Source of the DNA: Reyranella sp.
Lineage (GTDB): Bacteria > Pseudomonadota > Alphaproteobacteria > Reyranellales > Reyranellaceae
DNA: 64,000 nucleotides
Direction of reading: 5' to 3'
NCBI GenBank assembly: GCA_019750135.1
Contig: JAIEOV010000062.1
Span: 95,436 to 159,435, forward strand
The position numbers and the translations under genes are program-made. Of this stretch, positions 52,181-61,067 are shown in pieces. The notes under the pieces are model-generated. The model saw only the letters and a program-made list of their open reading frames with translations, did not search any database and was not told the origin of the DNA. The number at the start of each line of letters is the position of its first letter. Within the stretch, counting starts at the first letter, position 1.

Positions 52181-53062
52181 ATGGCTGCGCGCGTCTGGAT
52201 CTGGCTGCTCTCGCTCTCCGTCCTGTGGGGCGGTTCGTTCTTCTTCGCCAAGGTGGCGCTGGGCGAGCTCGGCCCGTTCACCCTGGTGTTCGTCCGGGTG
52301 TCGTTGGCGGCGTTGGCGCTTGCTCTGGTCGTGCCGTTGCGGCGCGGCGCGCCATGGCCCGACTATTTCGCCATGGGCTTCCTGAACAACGCCCTGCCCT
52401 TCAGCCTGATCTTCTGGGGCCAGACCGAGATCGCCTCGGGATTGGCCTCGATCCTCAACGCCACCACGCCGCTCTTCACCCTGGTCGTCGCGCACTTCCT
52501 CACGGCGGACGAGAAGATCGACCGAACCAAGATCGCATCCCTGCTGACGGGCCTTGCAGGCGTCGTCGTGCTGATCGGACCAAGCGCCCTGGTCGGCGGC
52601 TCGGCGCTGTGGGGTCAGGCAGCGTGCCTGGCGGCCGCCCTCTCCTACGCCTTTGCCGGCGTGTATGGCCGGCGGTTCCGGCGCATGGGGATCGCGCCGA
52701 CCGAGGCGGCGGCGGGACAAGTCACGGCCAGTGCAGTGTTGATTCTTCCGATCATGTTGATCGTCGACCAGCCCTGGCTGCTGCCCGCGCCGCCATCGCT
52801 CACTGTGTGCCTGGCGCTGGTCGCCCTGGCGCTGTTGTCGACGGCGCTGGCCTACGTCCTCTATTTCCGCATCCTCGAGGCCGCCGGCGCCACCAACCTG
52901 CTGCTAGTCACGTTCCTGATCCCGGTCACCGCCATTCTTCTGGGTGCAGCGGTGCTGGGCGAGCGGCTCGAGCCCCGGCACTTCGCCGGAATGGCCCTGA
53001 TCGGGGTCGGATTGGCCCTGATCGACGGCCGGATCGCACGGATGCTGCGGGCCGCGAAATAG
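52181..53062 (+). CDS. EamA/DMT-superfamily transporter
   Basis: A 293-aa membrane protein of ten predicted helices in two EamA repeats: SVLWGGSFFFAKVALGELGP at the start of the first, and SYAFAGVYGRRFRRMGIAPT then TALAYVLYFRILEAAGATNL in the second. It is probably an exporter of a metabolite or amino acid; the substrate is unknown. It lies between gltX and gltA, which usually are adjacent, so it is an insertion into the conserved block. It is expressed in the same direction, 33 bases after gltX. Confidence 0.92.
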   Translation: MAARVWIWLLSLSVLWGGSFFFAKVALGELGPFTLVFVRVSLAALALALVVPLRRGAPWPDYFAMGFLNNALPFSLIFWGQTEIASGLASILNATTPLFTLVVAHFLTADEKIDRTKIASLLTGLAGVVVLIGPSALVGGSALWGQAACLAAALSYAFAGVYGRRFRRMGIAPTEAAAGQVTASAVLILPIMLIVDQPWLLPAPPSLTVCLALVALALLSTALAYVLYFRILEAAGATNLLLVTFLIPVTAILLGAAVLGERLEPRHFAGMALIGVGLALIDGRIARMLRAAK

Positions 53063-53091
53063 CGGCCAGCCAGCACAATTGCGCCTCCGGA

Positions 53092-53113
53092 GGGGGCTTG
53101 TTAGGGTGCCCCC
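53092..53113. promoter_or_regulatory. Short GC hairpin upstream of gltA
   Basis: GGGGGC and GCCCCC are separated by 10 bases in the gap between the EamA gene and gltA. It could be a terminator for the former or a leader structure of the latter. Confidence 0.25.
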
Positions 53114-53145
53114 GAACCCGTGAAATCGAGCTGAAAGAGTGAGCT

Positions 53146-54444
53146 ATGGCCAAGTCGACCGCTACGCTGACTGATAACGAAACCGGCAAATCCTACGAGT
53201 TTCCCATCATCCACGGGACGGTCGGACCGCGTCTGGTCGACATCCGCAAGATGTACGGCGAATCGGATATGTTTACCTACGATCCGGGCTTCACTTCGAC
53301 CGGCTCGTGCGGCTCCAAGATCACCTACATCGACGGCGACCAGGGTGTCCTGCTCTACCGCGGTTACAACATCGCCGAGCTGGCCGAGCAGAGCGACCAC
53401 ATGGAGGTCTGCTACCTGCTGATGAAGGGCGAGCTGCCGACCAAGGCCCAGAAGGAGAAGTTCACCCGCGACATCACGCTGCACACCATGGTGCATGAGC
53501 AGCTCAGCCAGTTCTATCGCGGCTTTCGGCGCGACGCCCATCCGATGGCGGTGTGCTGCGGCGTGGTCGGCGCCATGGCGGCCTTCTATCACGACTCGCT
53601 CGACATCCATGATCCGCACCAGCGCATGGTCGCGTCCTACCGCCTGGTCGCCAAGATGCCGACCATCGCCGCCATGGCCTACAAGTATTCGGTCGGCCAG
53701 CCGTTCGTCTATCCGCGCAACGACCTCAGCTACGCCGCCAACTTCCTGCGCATGATGTTCTCGGTGCCGGCCGAGGAGTACGAGATTAACCCGGTGCTCG
53801 AGAAGGCCGTCGACCGCATCCTGATGCTGCATGCCGACCACGAGCAGAACGCCTCGACCTCGACGGTGCGTCTGGCCGGGTCCTCGGGCGCCAACCCGTT
53901 CGCCTGCATCGCCGCCGGCATTGCCTCGCTGTGGGGCCCGAGCCACGGCGGAGCCAACGAGGCCGTCATCAACATGCTGAACGAGATCGGCGGCAAGCAG
54001 AACATCCCGGGCTTCCTGAGCCGCGTGAAGGACAAGCAGGACCACACACGCCTGATGGGCTTCGGCCATCGCGTCTACAAGAACTACGATCCGCGCGCCA
54101 AGGTCATGCGACAGACCTGCCACGAGGTGCTGACCTCGCTCGGCATCACCCACGACCCGCTGCTCGAGCTCGCCATGGAGATGGAGCAGATCGCGCTCAA
54201 GGACGACTACTTCATCTCCAAGAAGCTCTACCCGAACGTCGACTTCTACTCGGGCATCATCTTCCGGGCGATCGGCATCCCGACCTCCATGTTCACCGTG
54301 CTGTTCGCCGTCGCGCGCACCGTCGGCTGGATCTCGCAGTGGAACGAGATGATCGAAGACCCCGACCAGAAGATCGGCCGCCCGCGCCAGCTCTACAACG
54401 GCCAGACCGAGCGGCCCTACAAGCCGCTGCACATGAGAGGCTAA
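53146..54444 (+). CDS. gltA: Citrate synthase (type II)
   Basis: A 432-aa enzyme condensing acetyl-CoA and oxaloacetate, first step of the citric acid cycle. The length and N-terminal extension fit the hexameric NADH-sensitive type. Catalytic residues lie in WGPSHGGANEAV (His), MGFGHRVYKNYDPRA (His) and YPNVDFYSGI (Asp). CoA-binding region: QIALKDDYFISKKLYP. AAAGAGTGAGCT precedes the ATG, a weak ribosome-binding site. Confidence 0.97.
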   Translation: MAKSTATLTDNETGKSYEFPIIHGTVGPRLVDIRKMYGESDMFTYDPGFTSTGSCGSKITYIDGDQGVLLYRGYNIAELAEQSDHMEVCYLLMKGELPTKAQKEKFTRDITLHTMVHEQLSQFYRGFRRDAHPMAVCCGVVGAMAAFYHDSLDIHDPHQRMVASYRLVAKMPTIAAMAYKYSVGQPFVYPRNDLSYAANFLRMMFSVPAEEYEINPVLEKAVDRILMLHADHEQNASTSTVRLAGSSGANPFACIAAGIASLWGPSHGGANEAVINMLNEIGGKQNIPGFLSRVKDKQDHTRLMGFGHRVYKNYDPRAKVMRQTCHEVLTSLGITHDPLLELAMEMEQIALKDDYFISKKLYPNVDFYSGIIFRAIGIPTSMFTVLFAVARTVGWISQWNEMIEDPDQKIGRPRQLYNGQTERPYKPLHMRG

Positions 54445-54481
54445 GAAACACCGGTTCGCTATCCTGGGAGGAAAGCGAGAC

Positions 54482-54682
54482 ATGGCACGATCATCGCGAG
54501 GGCCGCGCCAGGCAACGACCTGGGCGGCCGAGCAGAACACCCGGCCGCTGCCGCGCATCGTGCGGCTCGGCCGGCCGGCCAACGACAATGTGCGTCAGCT
54601 CCGACCGCTGACGCTCGCCTTGTACGGGACGTTCGCTGCCGCCATCGCCCTATTCGCGCTGGTGCACTGGCAACTGATTTAG
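54482..54682 (+). CDS. Small basic protein with C-terminal membrane helix
   Basis: A 66-aa protein of unknown function. It has a strongly basic N-terminal half (SRGPRQATTW, RIVRLGRPANDNVRQLR) and one C-terminal hydrophobic helix (ALYGTFAAAIALFALVHW). The motif GRPANDNVR recurs in small alphaproteobacterial proteins as I recall. GGAGG lies 13 bases before the ATG. Its last 4 bases overlap the end of the convergent amidohydrolase. Confidence 0.6.
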   Translation: MARSSRGPRQATTWAAEQNTRPLPRIVRLGRPANDNVRQLRPLTLALYGTFAAAIALFALVHWQLI

Positions 54683-55953
54683 GATCTGGCGCCGCGAGTC
54701 CGCTGCTGGCGCGCCAGCGCCGCCTCGTCGTCCCAGGTCAGCTTGCCAGCGCGCACCAGCAGGGCGCCGTCGACCAGCACGTCGCGCACCGCGCGCGGAT
54801 TGAGCGAATAGATCAGATTCGCCGCCGGATGGTGCGCCGGCGTGGCCTCCAGCCTGTTGCCGTCGAACACGACGATATCGGCGCGCTTGCCCACTTCGAT
54901 GCTGCCCAAAAGCCCGTCGAGGCCGAGCGCACGCGCGCCGTCGATCGTCAGCATGCGCACCATCTGCTGAACCGGCAGCGCCTGCGGATCGTCGGCCCGC
55001 ATCTTGCCGACCAGCGCGGCGAGCCGGGCCTCGGCCAACATGTCCATGGCGTTGTTCGAAGCGGTCCAGTCGGTGCCGAGCCCGATCGGCACACGGCCAG
55101 CCAGGCGCGCCAGCGGCAGGGTCCGCGCCTCGATCTTGAGGTTGCTGGCCGGGCAATGGGCGATGGCGATGCCGTGGGCCGGCCAGGCGTCGAATTCCGC
55201 GTCGCTGAGATAGATCGCATGCGCGGCGACGGTGCTGGGCGTCGCGAGGCCGGTCGCGACCAGGCAAGCGAGCGCCCCGTCATGGCCGCGCCGGCGGACG
55301 GCGGCGACCTCCGGCTCGTTCTGGGCGACATGGATGAAGACCCGCGCACCGGTCTTCTCGGCACGCCGCGCGCATTCCTTCAGCAGTGCGTCTGAGCAGG
55401 TGTCGAGGGCGTGCGGGGCGATGCCGGCGAAAACGCGGCGGCGTGGGTCGGCGCCATAGCGCTCGATCACCGCGTCGGCTGTCTTCCAGTCCGCCGGCGC
55501 CCTGGCATCCACCAACGAATGGCCGACCACAGCGCGGATGCCCGATGCCTCGATGCCCGGCGCGATGCGGTCCATGTTGCCCAGCCGGTCGGCGATGCAG
55601 GTGACGCCGTTCAGCAGGAACTCCGCACAGGCGGCGCGTACAGAAAGCACATGGTCCTCGACCGTGAAGCTCTCCTGACCGGGCATCGCATAGCCTGCCG
55701 ACCAGAATTCGCGCGGCTGGTCCTCTGCCATGCCGCGATAGAAGGCGGTCGCGGCATGGGTGTGCACGTTGACCAGACCCGGCGTGATCAGAGCCTCGCT
55801 GCAGTCGATCTCAGTGTCGCCCGGCCGGGCCAGGCTGCCCGTCCGGCCAATTGCCGCGATGCTGTCGCCCTCGATCCGGATGTCGGCCGACGGCAGGAAT
55901 TCGTTGGCGGCATTGACCGTGAGGACGGCGCCGCCGGTGAGAACGATCGACAT
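54679..55953 (-). CDS. Amidohydrolase family protein (TrzA/MTA-SAH deaminase-like)
   Basis: A 424-aa cytosine-deaminase-like amidohydrolase. Metal and catalytic motifs appear in order: GLVNVHTHAATAFYRGMAED, VFIHVAQNEPEVA, AAHAIYLSDAEF, IAIAHCPASNLKI and GLGTDWTASNN. Such enzymes deaminate or dechlorinate heterocyclic rings (adenosine derivatives, triazines, guanine). Its start is one base after the LysR stop, so the two genes are co-transcribed and coupled. No physical link to the divergent CoA pathway is shown. Confidence 0.88.
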   Translation of the reverse strand: MSIVLTGGAVLTVNAANEFLPSADIRIEGDSIAAIGRTGSLARPGDTEIDCSEALITPGLVNVHTHAATAFYRGMAEDQPREFWSAGYAMPGQESFTVEDHVLSVRAACAEFLLNGVTCIADRLGNMDRIAPGIEASGIRAVVGHSLVDARAPADWKTADAVIERYGADPRRRVFAGIAPHALDTCSDALLKECARRAEKTGARVFIHVAQNEPEVAAVRRRGHDGALACLVATGLATPSTVAAHAIYLSDAEFDAWPAHGIAIAHCPASNLKIEARTLPLARLAGRVPIGLGTDWTASNNAMDMLAEARLAALVGKMRADDPQALPVQQMVRMLTIDGARALGLDGLLGSIEVGKRADIVVFDGNRLEATPAHHPAANLIYSLNPRAVRDVLVDGALLVRAGKLTWDDEAALARQQRTRGARS

Positions 55954-55954
55954 G

Positions 55955-56899
55955 TCAGGCCTTCCTCCGCCGCCTTGACCGACGCGGCGGCGCGGCCAGA
56001 AAATCCGCGAACGTGCCCAGCCGCTCGCTGATGTGATTGATCATCAGCCGCGCCGGCGGCGACAGTCGGCGATAGCGCGGCACCAGGATGCCGATGCGGC
56101 TCTGCGCCAGGCCTGGCTCGACCAGCGGCACATGCACCAGCTCGCCGCGGCGGATCTCCTCGATGAAGCCGATCGGCGTGAAGAAGCCGATGCCGAGGCC
56201 CGAGCGGATTACCTGGCGCATGAACTCGATGGAGTTGGAGACGATGCGCGGCGACAGGCGCGCGCCCGAGCCCGCGAATTCCATGGCCATGATGGCGTCG
56301 AGCAGCCAGCGGTCCTGCAGCATGACCACGGGATGGCCGACGCACTCGGTCAAGGTCAACGACTTTCGCCCGGCCAGCGGATGGTCGGGCCGCATCAGCG
56401 CGCCGACCGCCGTCGGAAACTCCGCGATGACGTCGACGCCGCGGTGCCGGGCATCGACGAACAGCACGCCAAAATCGTTGTCGCCCGATCGCAGCGCCTC
56501 GCCAATCTCGCTGGGATGCACCGCGAGGACGGTGAAGGTCACCTTGGGATGGCGCGCCGACATCTCGTTGACGACCTCGGGCAGGAAACGCACCAGCATC
56601 GATTCCAGCGAGATGATGCGGACGTCGCCGCTCACCGTGCCGCCGAGGCTGGCGATCTCCGCCCGCGTGCGCTGGTACTCGTTCTGCGTCTCACGCACGT
56701 GGCGCAGCAGCAATTCGCCAGCTGCCGTCGGGCGCACACCGCTGCGGCCGCGCTCGAACAGCGTCACGCCCATCTCGTCCTCGAGCCGCAGGATCTGCCG
56801 GTTGACCGCCGACGAGGCAACGCTCAGCGCATCGGCCGCCTTGCGGATCGAACCGTGGCGCGCGACATGGTCGAAGTAGCGCAGGACCGCGGCATGCAT
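55955..56899 (-). CDS. LysR family transcriptional regulator
   Basis: A 314-aa regulator. Winged helix: MHAAVLRYFDHVARHGSIRK, then AADALSVASSAVNRQILRLE and MGVTLFERGRSGVRPTAAGE. The C-terminal half is the effector-binding domain. ATG 56899 is chosen; the frame to 57214 overlaps the divergent binding-protein gene. The divergent importer/catabolic operon is its probable target, and it is co-transcribed with the amidohydrolase (1-base gap). A basic tail RRSRRRRKA ends the protein. Confidence 0.92.
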   Translation of the reverse strand: MHAAVLRYFDHVARHGSIRKAADALSVASSAVNRQILRLEDEMGVTLFERGRSGVRPTAAGELLLRHVRETQNEYQRTRAEIASLGGTVSGDVRIISLESMLVRFLPEVVNEMSARHPKVTFTVLAVHPSEIGEALRSGDNDFGVLFVDARHRGVDVIAEFPTAVGALMRPDHPLAGRKSLTLTECVGHPVVMLQDRWLLDAIMAMEFAGSGARLSPRIVSNSIEFMRQVIRSGLGIGFFTPIGFIEEIRRGELVHVPLVEPGLAQSRIGILVPRYRRLSPPARLMINHISERLGTFADFLAAPPRRSRRRRKA

Positions 56900-57032
56900 G
56901 GCGAATTCGGCCTCCCCATCGGCCTTGGGCGGGCGATGCCGAAATGGCAGCACACCGCGCGAATTAATGTTCTTTTCTAGAGCACTGCCCGTCAATAGCG
57001 TTTCACCGGGGAACGACGAAGGGGAAGTCGCC
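56900..57032. promoter_or_regulatory. Divergent LysR-controlled promoter region
   Basis: 133 bases between divergent starts of the LysR gene and the importer operon. AT-rich patches such as ATTAATGTTCTTTTCTAG (about 56964-56981) could hold promoters and the LysR site, but I cannot define them. No gene is seen. Confidence 0.4.
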
Positions 57033-58070
57033 ATGCGCCAGCTCGGTTCCAGCATCCGCCGCCGCTCACTGCTCAAGACCGGAGCGGCCGCCACCGGTTT
57101 TGCCGCCGCCGGCCTCCTGCACGCAGGCGGCTTCGCCCAGACCAAGACCCAGACGGTCAACCTCCAGCTCGGCTGGCTCGCCGGCAATAACCAGATCGGC
57201 GAGGTCGCTGCCAAGCAGCTCGGCTACTTCGAGGAAGAGAAGCTCAACGTCGTGATCCATCCCGGCGGGCCCAGCATCGACGGCGTCGCCGTGGTCGCCT
57301 CGGGCCGCCACGACATCGGCCAGGTCTCGTCCAGCCCCTCCCTGATGCTGGCGGCTTCGCAGAAGATCCCGGTGATGTGCTTCGCCACCGGCCTGCAACA
57401 GCATCCCTACGCCTATTTCTCGTTACCCAAGAAGCCGGTGCGGGCGCCCAAGGACCTTATCGGCAAGAAGGTCGGCATCCAGGCGACCGCCAAGGTCCTC
57501 CTGAATGCCCTGATGAAGAAGCACGGCATCGCCGAGAAGGACGTCGAGATCGTGATCATCGGCTCGGAGATGACGCCGATCCTGACCGGCCAGACCGACG
57601 TGGTGAGCGGCTGGATCACCAATACCACGACCTTGAAGCCGCTCGGTGCCGACCGCATCGACCTCCGTCTGTGGGACGCCGGCGTGCGGCTCTACGCCCT
57701 GCCCTACTACGCCACCAAGACCACGATCGAGAAGAAGCCCGAAATGCTGGCGGCCTACGTCCGCGCCGCCTCGCGCGGTTGGGAATATGCGCTCAAGAAT
57801 CCCGACAAGGCCGCGGCGATGCTGGTCAAGGAGTACTCCAACCTCAACCTCGCCGACGAGGTCGAGGGCAGCAAGGTGCTGCTCACCTTCGCCTTCAACG
57901 CCAACACGCAGGCCAACGGCTGGGGCGCTTTCGATCCGGCGATCTGGCAGGAACAGATCGCGCTCTATGATGAGCTGAAGCAGTTCTCCGCCGGCGCTCC
58001 CAAGGTCGAGGATGTGATCACCACCAAGATCCTCGAAGCCACCAAGGGCGCCCGCGCCAAGGTCGGCTGA
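57033..58070 (+). CDS. NitT/TauT-type ABC transporter substrate-binding protein, Tat-exported
   Basis: A 345-aa periplasmic binding protein of the SsuA/NMT1-like fold. A twin-arginine signal is visible (SIRRRSLLKTGAAATGFAAA). Mature motifs: VNLQLGWLAGNNQIGEVAAK, QLGYFEEEKLNVVIHPGGPS, DLIGKKVGIQATA, VSGWITNTTTLKPLGADRI. ATG 57033 has AGGGGAAG upstream. First gene of the operon. The ligand may be a sulfonate, taurine-like, aromatic or thiazole/pyrimidine compound. Confidence 0.9.
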   Translation: MRQLGSSIRRRSLLKTGAAATGFAAAGLLHAGGFAQTKTQTVNLQLGWLAGNNQIGEVAAKQLGYFEEEKLNVVIHPGGPSIDGVAVVASGRHDIGQVSSSPSLMLAASQKIPVMCFATGLQQHPYAYFSLPKKPVRAPKDLIGKKVGIQATAKVLLNALMKKHGIAEKDVEIVIIGSEMTPILTGQTDVVSGWITNTTTLKPLGADRIDLRLWDAGVRLYALPYYATKTTIEKKPEMLAAYVRAASRGWEYALKNPDKAAAMLVKEYSNLNLADEVEGSKVLLTFAFNANTQANGWGAFDPAIWQEQIALYDELKQFSAGAPKVEDVITTKILEATKGARAKVG

Positions 58071-58074
58071 TCCG

Positions 58075-58839
58075 ATGGCCGTCGCCGTCCAGTGCGAGCG
58101 GATCACCGTGCGCTTCACCACGGAGCGCGGCACGGTCACGGCGCTGGAGAATATCGACCTCACGATCCCGCGTGGTAGCTTCCTCACGTTGCTGGGTCCG
58201 TCAGGCTGCGGCAAGTCGACGTTGCTGCGGGTGATGGCCGACCTGATAGAACCCACCGGCGGGCGGATCTCCGTGCTGGACGATGCGCCCGCGATCGCCC
58301 GGCAGAACCGCGAGATCGGCTTCGTCTTCCAGGACGCCGCCCTCCTGCCCTGGCGGACGGTGCTCGAGAACGTAACGCTGCCGCTCGAAGTCGGCGGCGG
58401 CAGGGCTTTGCCCGGCGCGCGCTCGCCACAGGATCTGCTGGCCCTGGTCGGCCTCACCGGCTGGGAGCAGGCCTATCCGCACGAGCTGTCGGGCGGTATG
58501 CGCCAGCGCGTGGCGATCGCCCGCGCCCTGGTCTCGGCCCCGCGGTTGCTGCTGATGGACGAGCCGTTCGGCGCCCTCGACGAGATCACCCGTGATCGTC
58601 TGAACGAGGAACTGCTGCAGGTCTGGGAATCGACCGGCACCACGATCGTGTTCGTCACCCACTCGATCTACGAGGCGGCTTTCCTCGGGCAGAAGGTCCT
58701 GCTGCTGGCGGCCCGCCCGGGCCGGGTGCGCGAGCTGGTGCCGGTCACCCTGCCGACGCCGCGGCGGCTGGCGATGCGCGAGACGCCGGAGTTCGTGGCC
58801 CTCGCCGGGCATTTGCGCCGCGTGCTGGAGACCTGCTGA
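58075..58839 (+). CDS. ABC transporter ATP-binding protein, NitT/TauT type
   Basis: A 254-aa ATPase. Walker A GPSGCGKSTLL, Q-loop GFVFQDAALLPWRT, signature LSGGMRQRVAIARAL, Walker B LLLMDEPFGALDE and H-loop VTHSIYEAAFL are all intact. It starts 4 bases after the binding protein and its stop overlaps the permease start (TGATG at 58837-58841). It energises this importer. Confidence 0.95.
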   Translation: MAVAVQCERITVRFTTERGTVTALENIDLTIPRGSFLTLLGPSGCGKSTLLRVMADLIEPTGGRISVLDDAPAIARQNREIGFVFQDAALLPWRTVLENVTLPLEVGGGRALPGARSPQDLLALVGLTGWEQAYPHELSGGMRQRVAIARALVSAPRLLLMDEPFGALDEITRDRLNEELLQVWESTGTTIVFVTHSIYEAAFLGQKVLLLAARPGRVRELVPVTLPTPRRLAMRETPEFVALAGHLRRVLETC

Positions 58840-59684
58840 TGGCGAACCAGGCCGAACCGGTCACCATGGCCGCCGCCTTCGCCGCGGATGCCGAGGCGCA
58901 GGCGCGTTTCCGCGCCCACAAGCGCTATCTCGCCTGGCGCGGCCGCCTGCTGCCGGTCGCCGCCGTGGCAATCTTCCTGCTGCTGTGGTGGCAGGCGGTC
59001 GAGATCTTCGACATCCAGCCGTTCATTGCGCCCTCGCCGGTCGCGGTGGCGAAAGTGCTCTACGAGCGCTTCGACATGCTGATGGCCAACCTGCTGCCGA
59101 CGGCGATCGAGGCCGTTTCCGGCTTCATCCTGGGCAACCTGGCCGCCATCACGCTGGCCACCACCTTCGTCTACCGCAAGACCATGGAAGAGGCGCTGTT
59201 CCCCATCGCCGTGATGGTCAACACCATTCCGGTCGTCGCCAAGGCGCCGATCCTGGTGCTGCTGCTGGGCAACGGCATGGAGCCCAAGATCGCCATCGCG
59301 GCCATCATCTGCTTCTTCCCGACCCTGGTGAACATGACGCGCGGCCTGCGCGACGTGCGCGCCGAGCAGCTCGAATTGATGCGCATCCTGTCGGCCACGC
59401 CGAGCGAGGTCTTCCTGCGCATTCGCGTGCCGAACGCCCTGCCCTACCTGTTCTCCGCCCTGAAGATCGCCGCGTCCACGGCCGTGATCGGCGCCATCGT
59501 CGGCGAATGGATCGGATCGACCAAGGGCATCGGCGCGCTGATCATCCAGTCGACCTACAATTTCGATTCGCCGCTGCTTTACGCCACCATCGTCGTCGGC
59601 TCGACCTTTTCGGCCGTGTTTTTCGGCGTCATCTCGCTCGCCGAGAAGCGCCTGCTGCGCTGGAACGTGACGCACAACGCCTGA
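58839..59684 (+). CDS. ABC transporter permease, NitT/TauT type
   Basis: A 281-aa permease with about six membrane helices. The coupling loop is ELMRILSATPSEVFLRIRVP followed by ALPYLFSALKIAASTAVIGA. Start ATG 58839 overlaps the ATPase stop. It completes a full importer (binding protein, ATPase, permease) with a single permease type, unlike the two-permease system at the window's left end. Genes for catabolism follow after 27 bases. Confidence 0.94.
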   Translation: MANQAEPVTMAAAFAADAEAQARFRAHKRYLAWRGRLLPVAAVAIFLLLWWQAVEIFDIQPFIAPSPVAVAKVLYERFDMLMANLLPTAIEAVSGFILGNLAAITLATTFVYRKTMEEALFPIAVMVNTIPVVAKAPILVLLLGNGMEPKIAIAAIICFFPTLVNMTRGLRDVRAEQLELMRILSATPSEVFLRIRVPNALPYLFSALKIAASTAVIGAIVGEWIGSTKGIGALIIQSTYNFDSPLLYATIVVGSTFSAVFFGVISLAEKRLLRWNVTHNA

Positions 59685-59711
59685 TCCCTCTCGTCTCGCC
59701 AAGGAGGCCTC

Positions 59712-61067
59712 ATGACCTCGACCCCCCAGTTCATCCGTGAGCCGGCCGGCCAAGTGCCCGTCGCCGCCGTGTCCGACCTCGTCGTTGTCGGCGGCGGCCC
59801 GGCAGGCATCGCCGCGGCGCTGGCCGGTGCCCGCAACGGCCTCAGCGTCACCTTGCTGGAGCGGTATCCCTATCTCGGCGGCCTGGCGTCCGGCGGCATG
59901 GTCCTGGTGCTCGACGACATGTGCAACGGCCAGGAGATCGCCGTGCGCGGCCTCTGCGCCGATCTCATCGCCCGACTGGAGCGGCTCGGCCTGGCCGTGA
60001 CTCCGCCCGAGGCCGACCGCCGCTCCCATGTCGACATGTGGCGCAAATGGTCGCGCTGGGGCGTCTTCGACTTCACCTCGCATCAGAAGCCGCAGCCCAT
60101 CGTCTATGCCGCGGCCTTCGATCCGGACGGCTTCAAGCGCGTGTCCAACGACATGATCGCCGAGGCCAAGGTCAACCTGCGCCTGCACAGCTGGTTCAGC
60201 CGCGCCATCGTAGAGGACGGCGCTGTCAAAGGCGTCATCTGCGAGAGCAAGGAAGGCCGCCAGGCCATCCTCGGCAAGATCGTCGTCGACGCCACCGGCG
60301 ACCTCGACGTCGCCGCCTCGGCCGGCGCACCGTTCATCGAAGGCGCCTACATCGTCACAACCGTGTTCCGGCTGGGCGGCGTCGACGTCGAGACCGCCGA
60401 GCGCTTCGAGTACGAGGAGCCCGACGCCTTCAAGGCGATCGACCGCGAGGCCAAGCGCCTGATCGGCGGTTCGTGGGACAAGTGGTGGCTGAAGACGCCG
60501 CTGCCCGGCGTCGTCTGGTGCAACTGCCCGCACATGGCCAACTACGACGGCCTCAAGGTCGAGGACCTGACACGCGCCGACTTCGAAGGCCGCAAGCGCA
60601 TCGCCAACCTGGTCGACTACCTGCATGCCAAGATGCCCGGCTTCGCCGACTGCTTCGTGGTCGACGTGGCGCCCCAACTTGGCATCCGCCAGACCAGGCT
60701 GCTCGAGGGCCTCTATGTCGTGACCAAGGAGGACGTCACGGAGCGTCGGCACTTCGCCGACAGCGTGGCGCGCGGCCGCGACTACTACACACCCTACCGC
60801 TCGTTGCTGCCGCGCGCAGTCAACGGCCTGATCGTCGCCGGCCGGCATTACTCGGCGACGTCGTCGGCCCAGCGCATGTCGCGCGAGATCCCGCCCTGCA
60901 TGGCGATGGGCGAGGCCGCCGGCGAAGCGGCGGCGCTGGCGCTGGAAAGCGGCGTCGACCTCAACCGCGTCGACGTCGGCAAGCTGCAGGCCCGCCTGCG
61001 CGACCGCGGCGCCGATCCGGGAGACCGGCCATCGGCCAACGCCACCGTCCTGAGAGCCGCCGAATGA
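59712..61067 (+). CDS. FAD-dependent oxidoreductase (PF12831-like)
   Basis: A 451-aa flavoprotein. Rossmann FAD-binding motif DLVVVGGGPAGIAAALAGAR, GGMVLVLDDMCNGQEIAVRG, the GDLDVAASAGAPF region and C-terminal FAD-closing segments (GLIVAGRHYSATSSAQRMSR and EIPPCMAMGEAAGEAAALAL) match FAD-dependent oxidoreductases of the FAD_oxidored type. AAGGAGG precedes the ATG, and CoA-transferase starts in its stop region. It likely oxidises or reduces a CoA- or acid-bound substrate, perhaps with the ferredoxin three genes downstream. Confidence 0.85.
   Translation: MTSTPQFIREPAGQVPVAAVSDLVVVGGGPAGIAAALAGARNGLSVTLLERYPYLGGLASGGMVLVLDDMCNGQEIAVRGLCADLIARLERLGLAVTPPEADRRSHVDMWRKWSRWGVFDFTSHQKPQPIVYAAAFDPDGFKRVSNDMIAEAKVNLRLHSWFSRAIVEDGAVKGVICESKEGRQAILGKIVVDATGDLDVAASAGAPFIEGAYIVTTVFRLGGVDVETAERFEYEEPDAFKAIDREAKRLIGGSWDKWWLKTPLPGVVWCNCPHMANYDGLKVEDLTRADFEGRKRIANLVDYLHAKMPGFADCFVVDVAPQLGIRQTRLLEGLYVVTKEDVTERRHFADSVARGRDYYTPYRSLLPRAVNGLIVAGRHYSATSSAQRMSREIPPCMAMGEAAGEAAALALESGVDLNRVDVGKLQARLRDRGADPGDRPSANATVLRAAE

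Noticed and set aside
50690..52720. Long minus-strand open frame (676 aa) over gltX
   Set aside because: Antisense to a clear glutamyl-tRNA synthetase; composition is Arg/Gln/His-biased.
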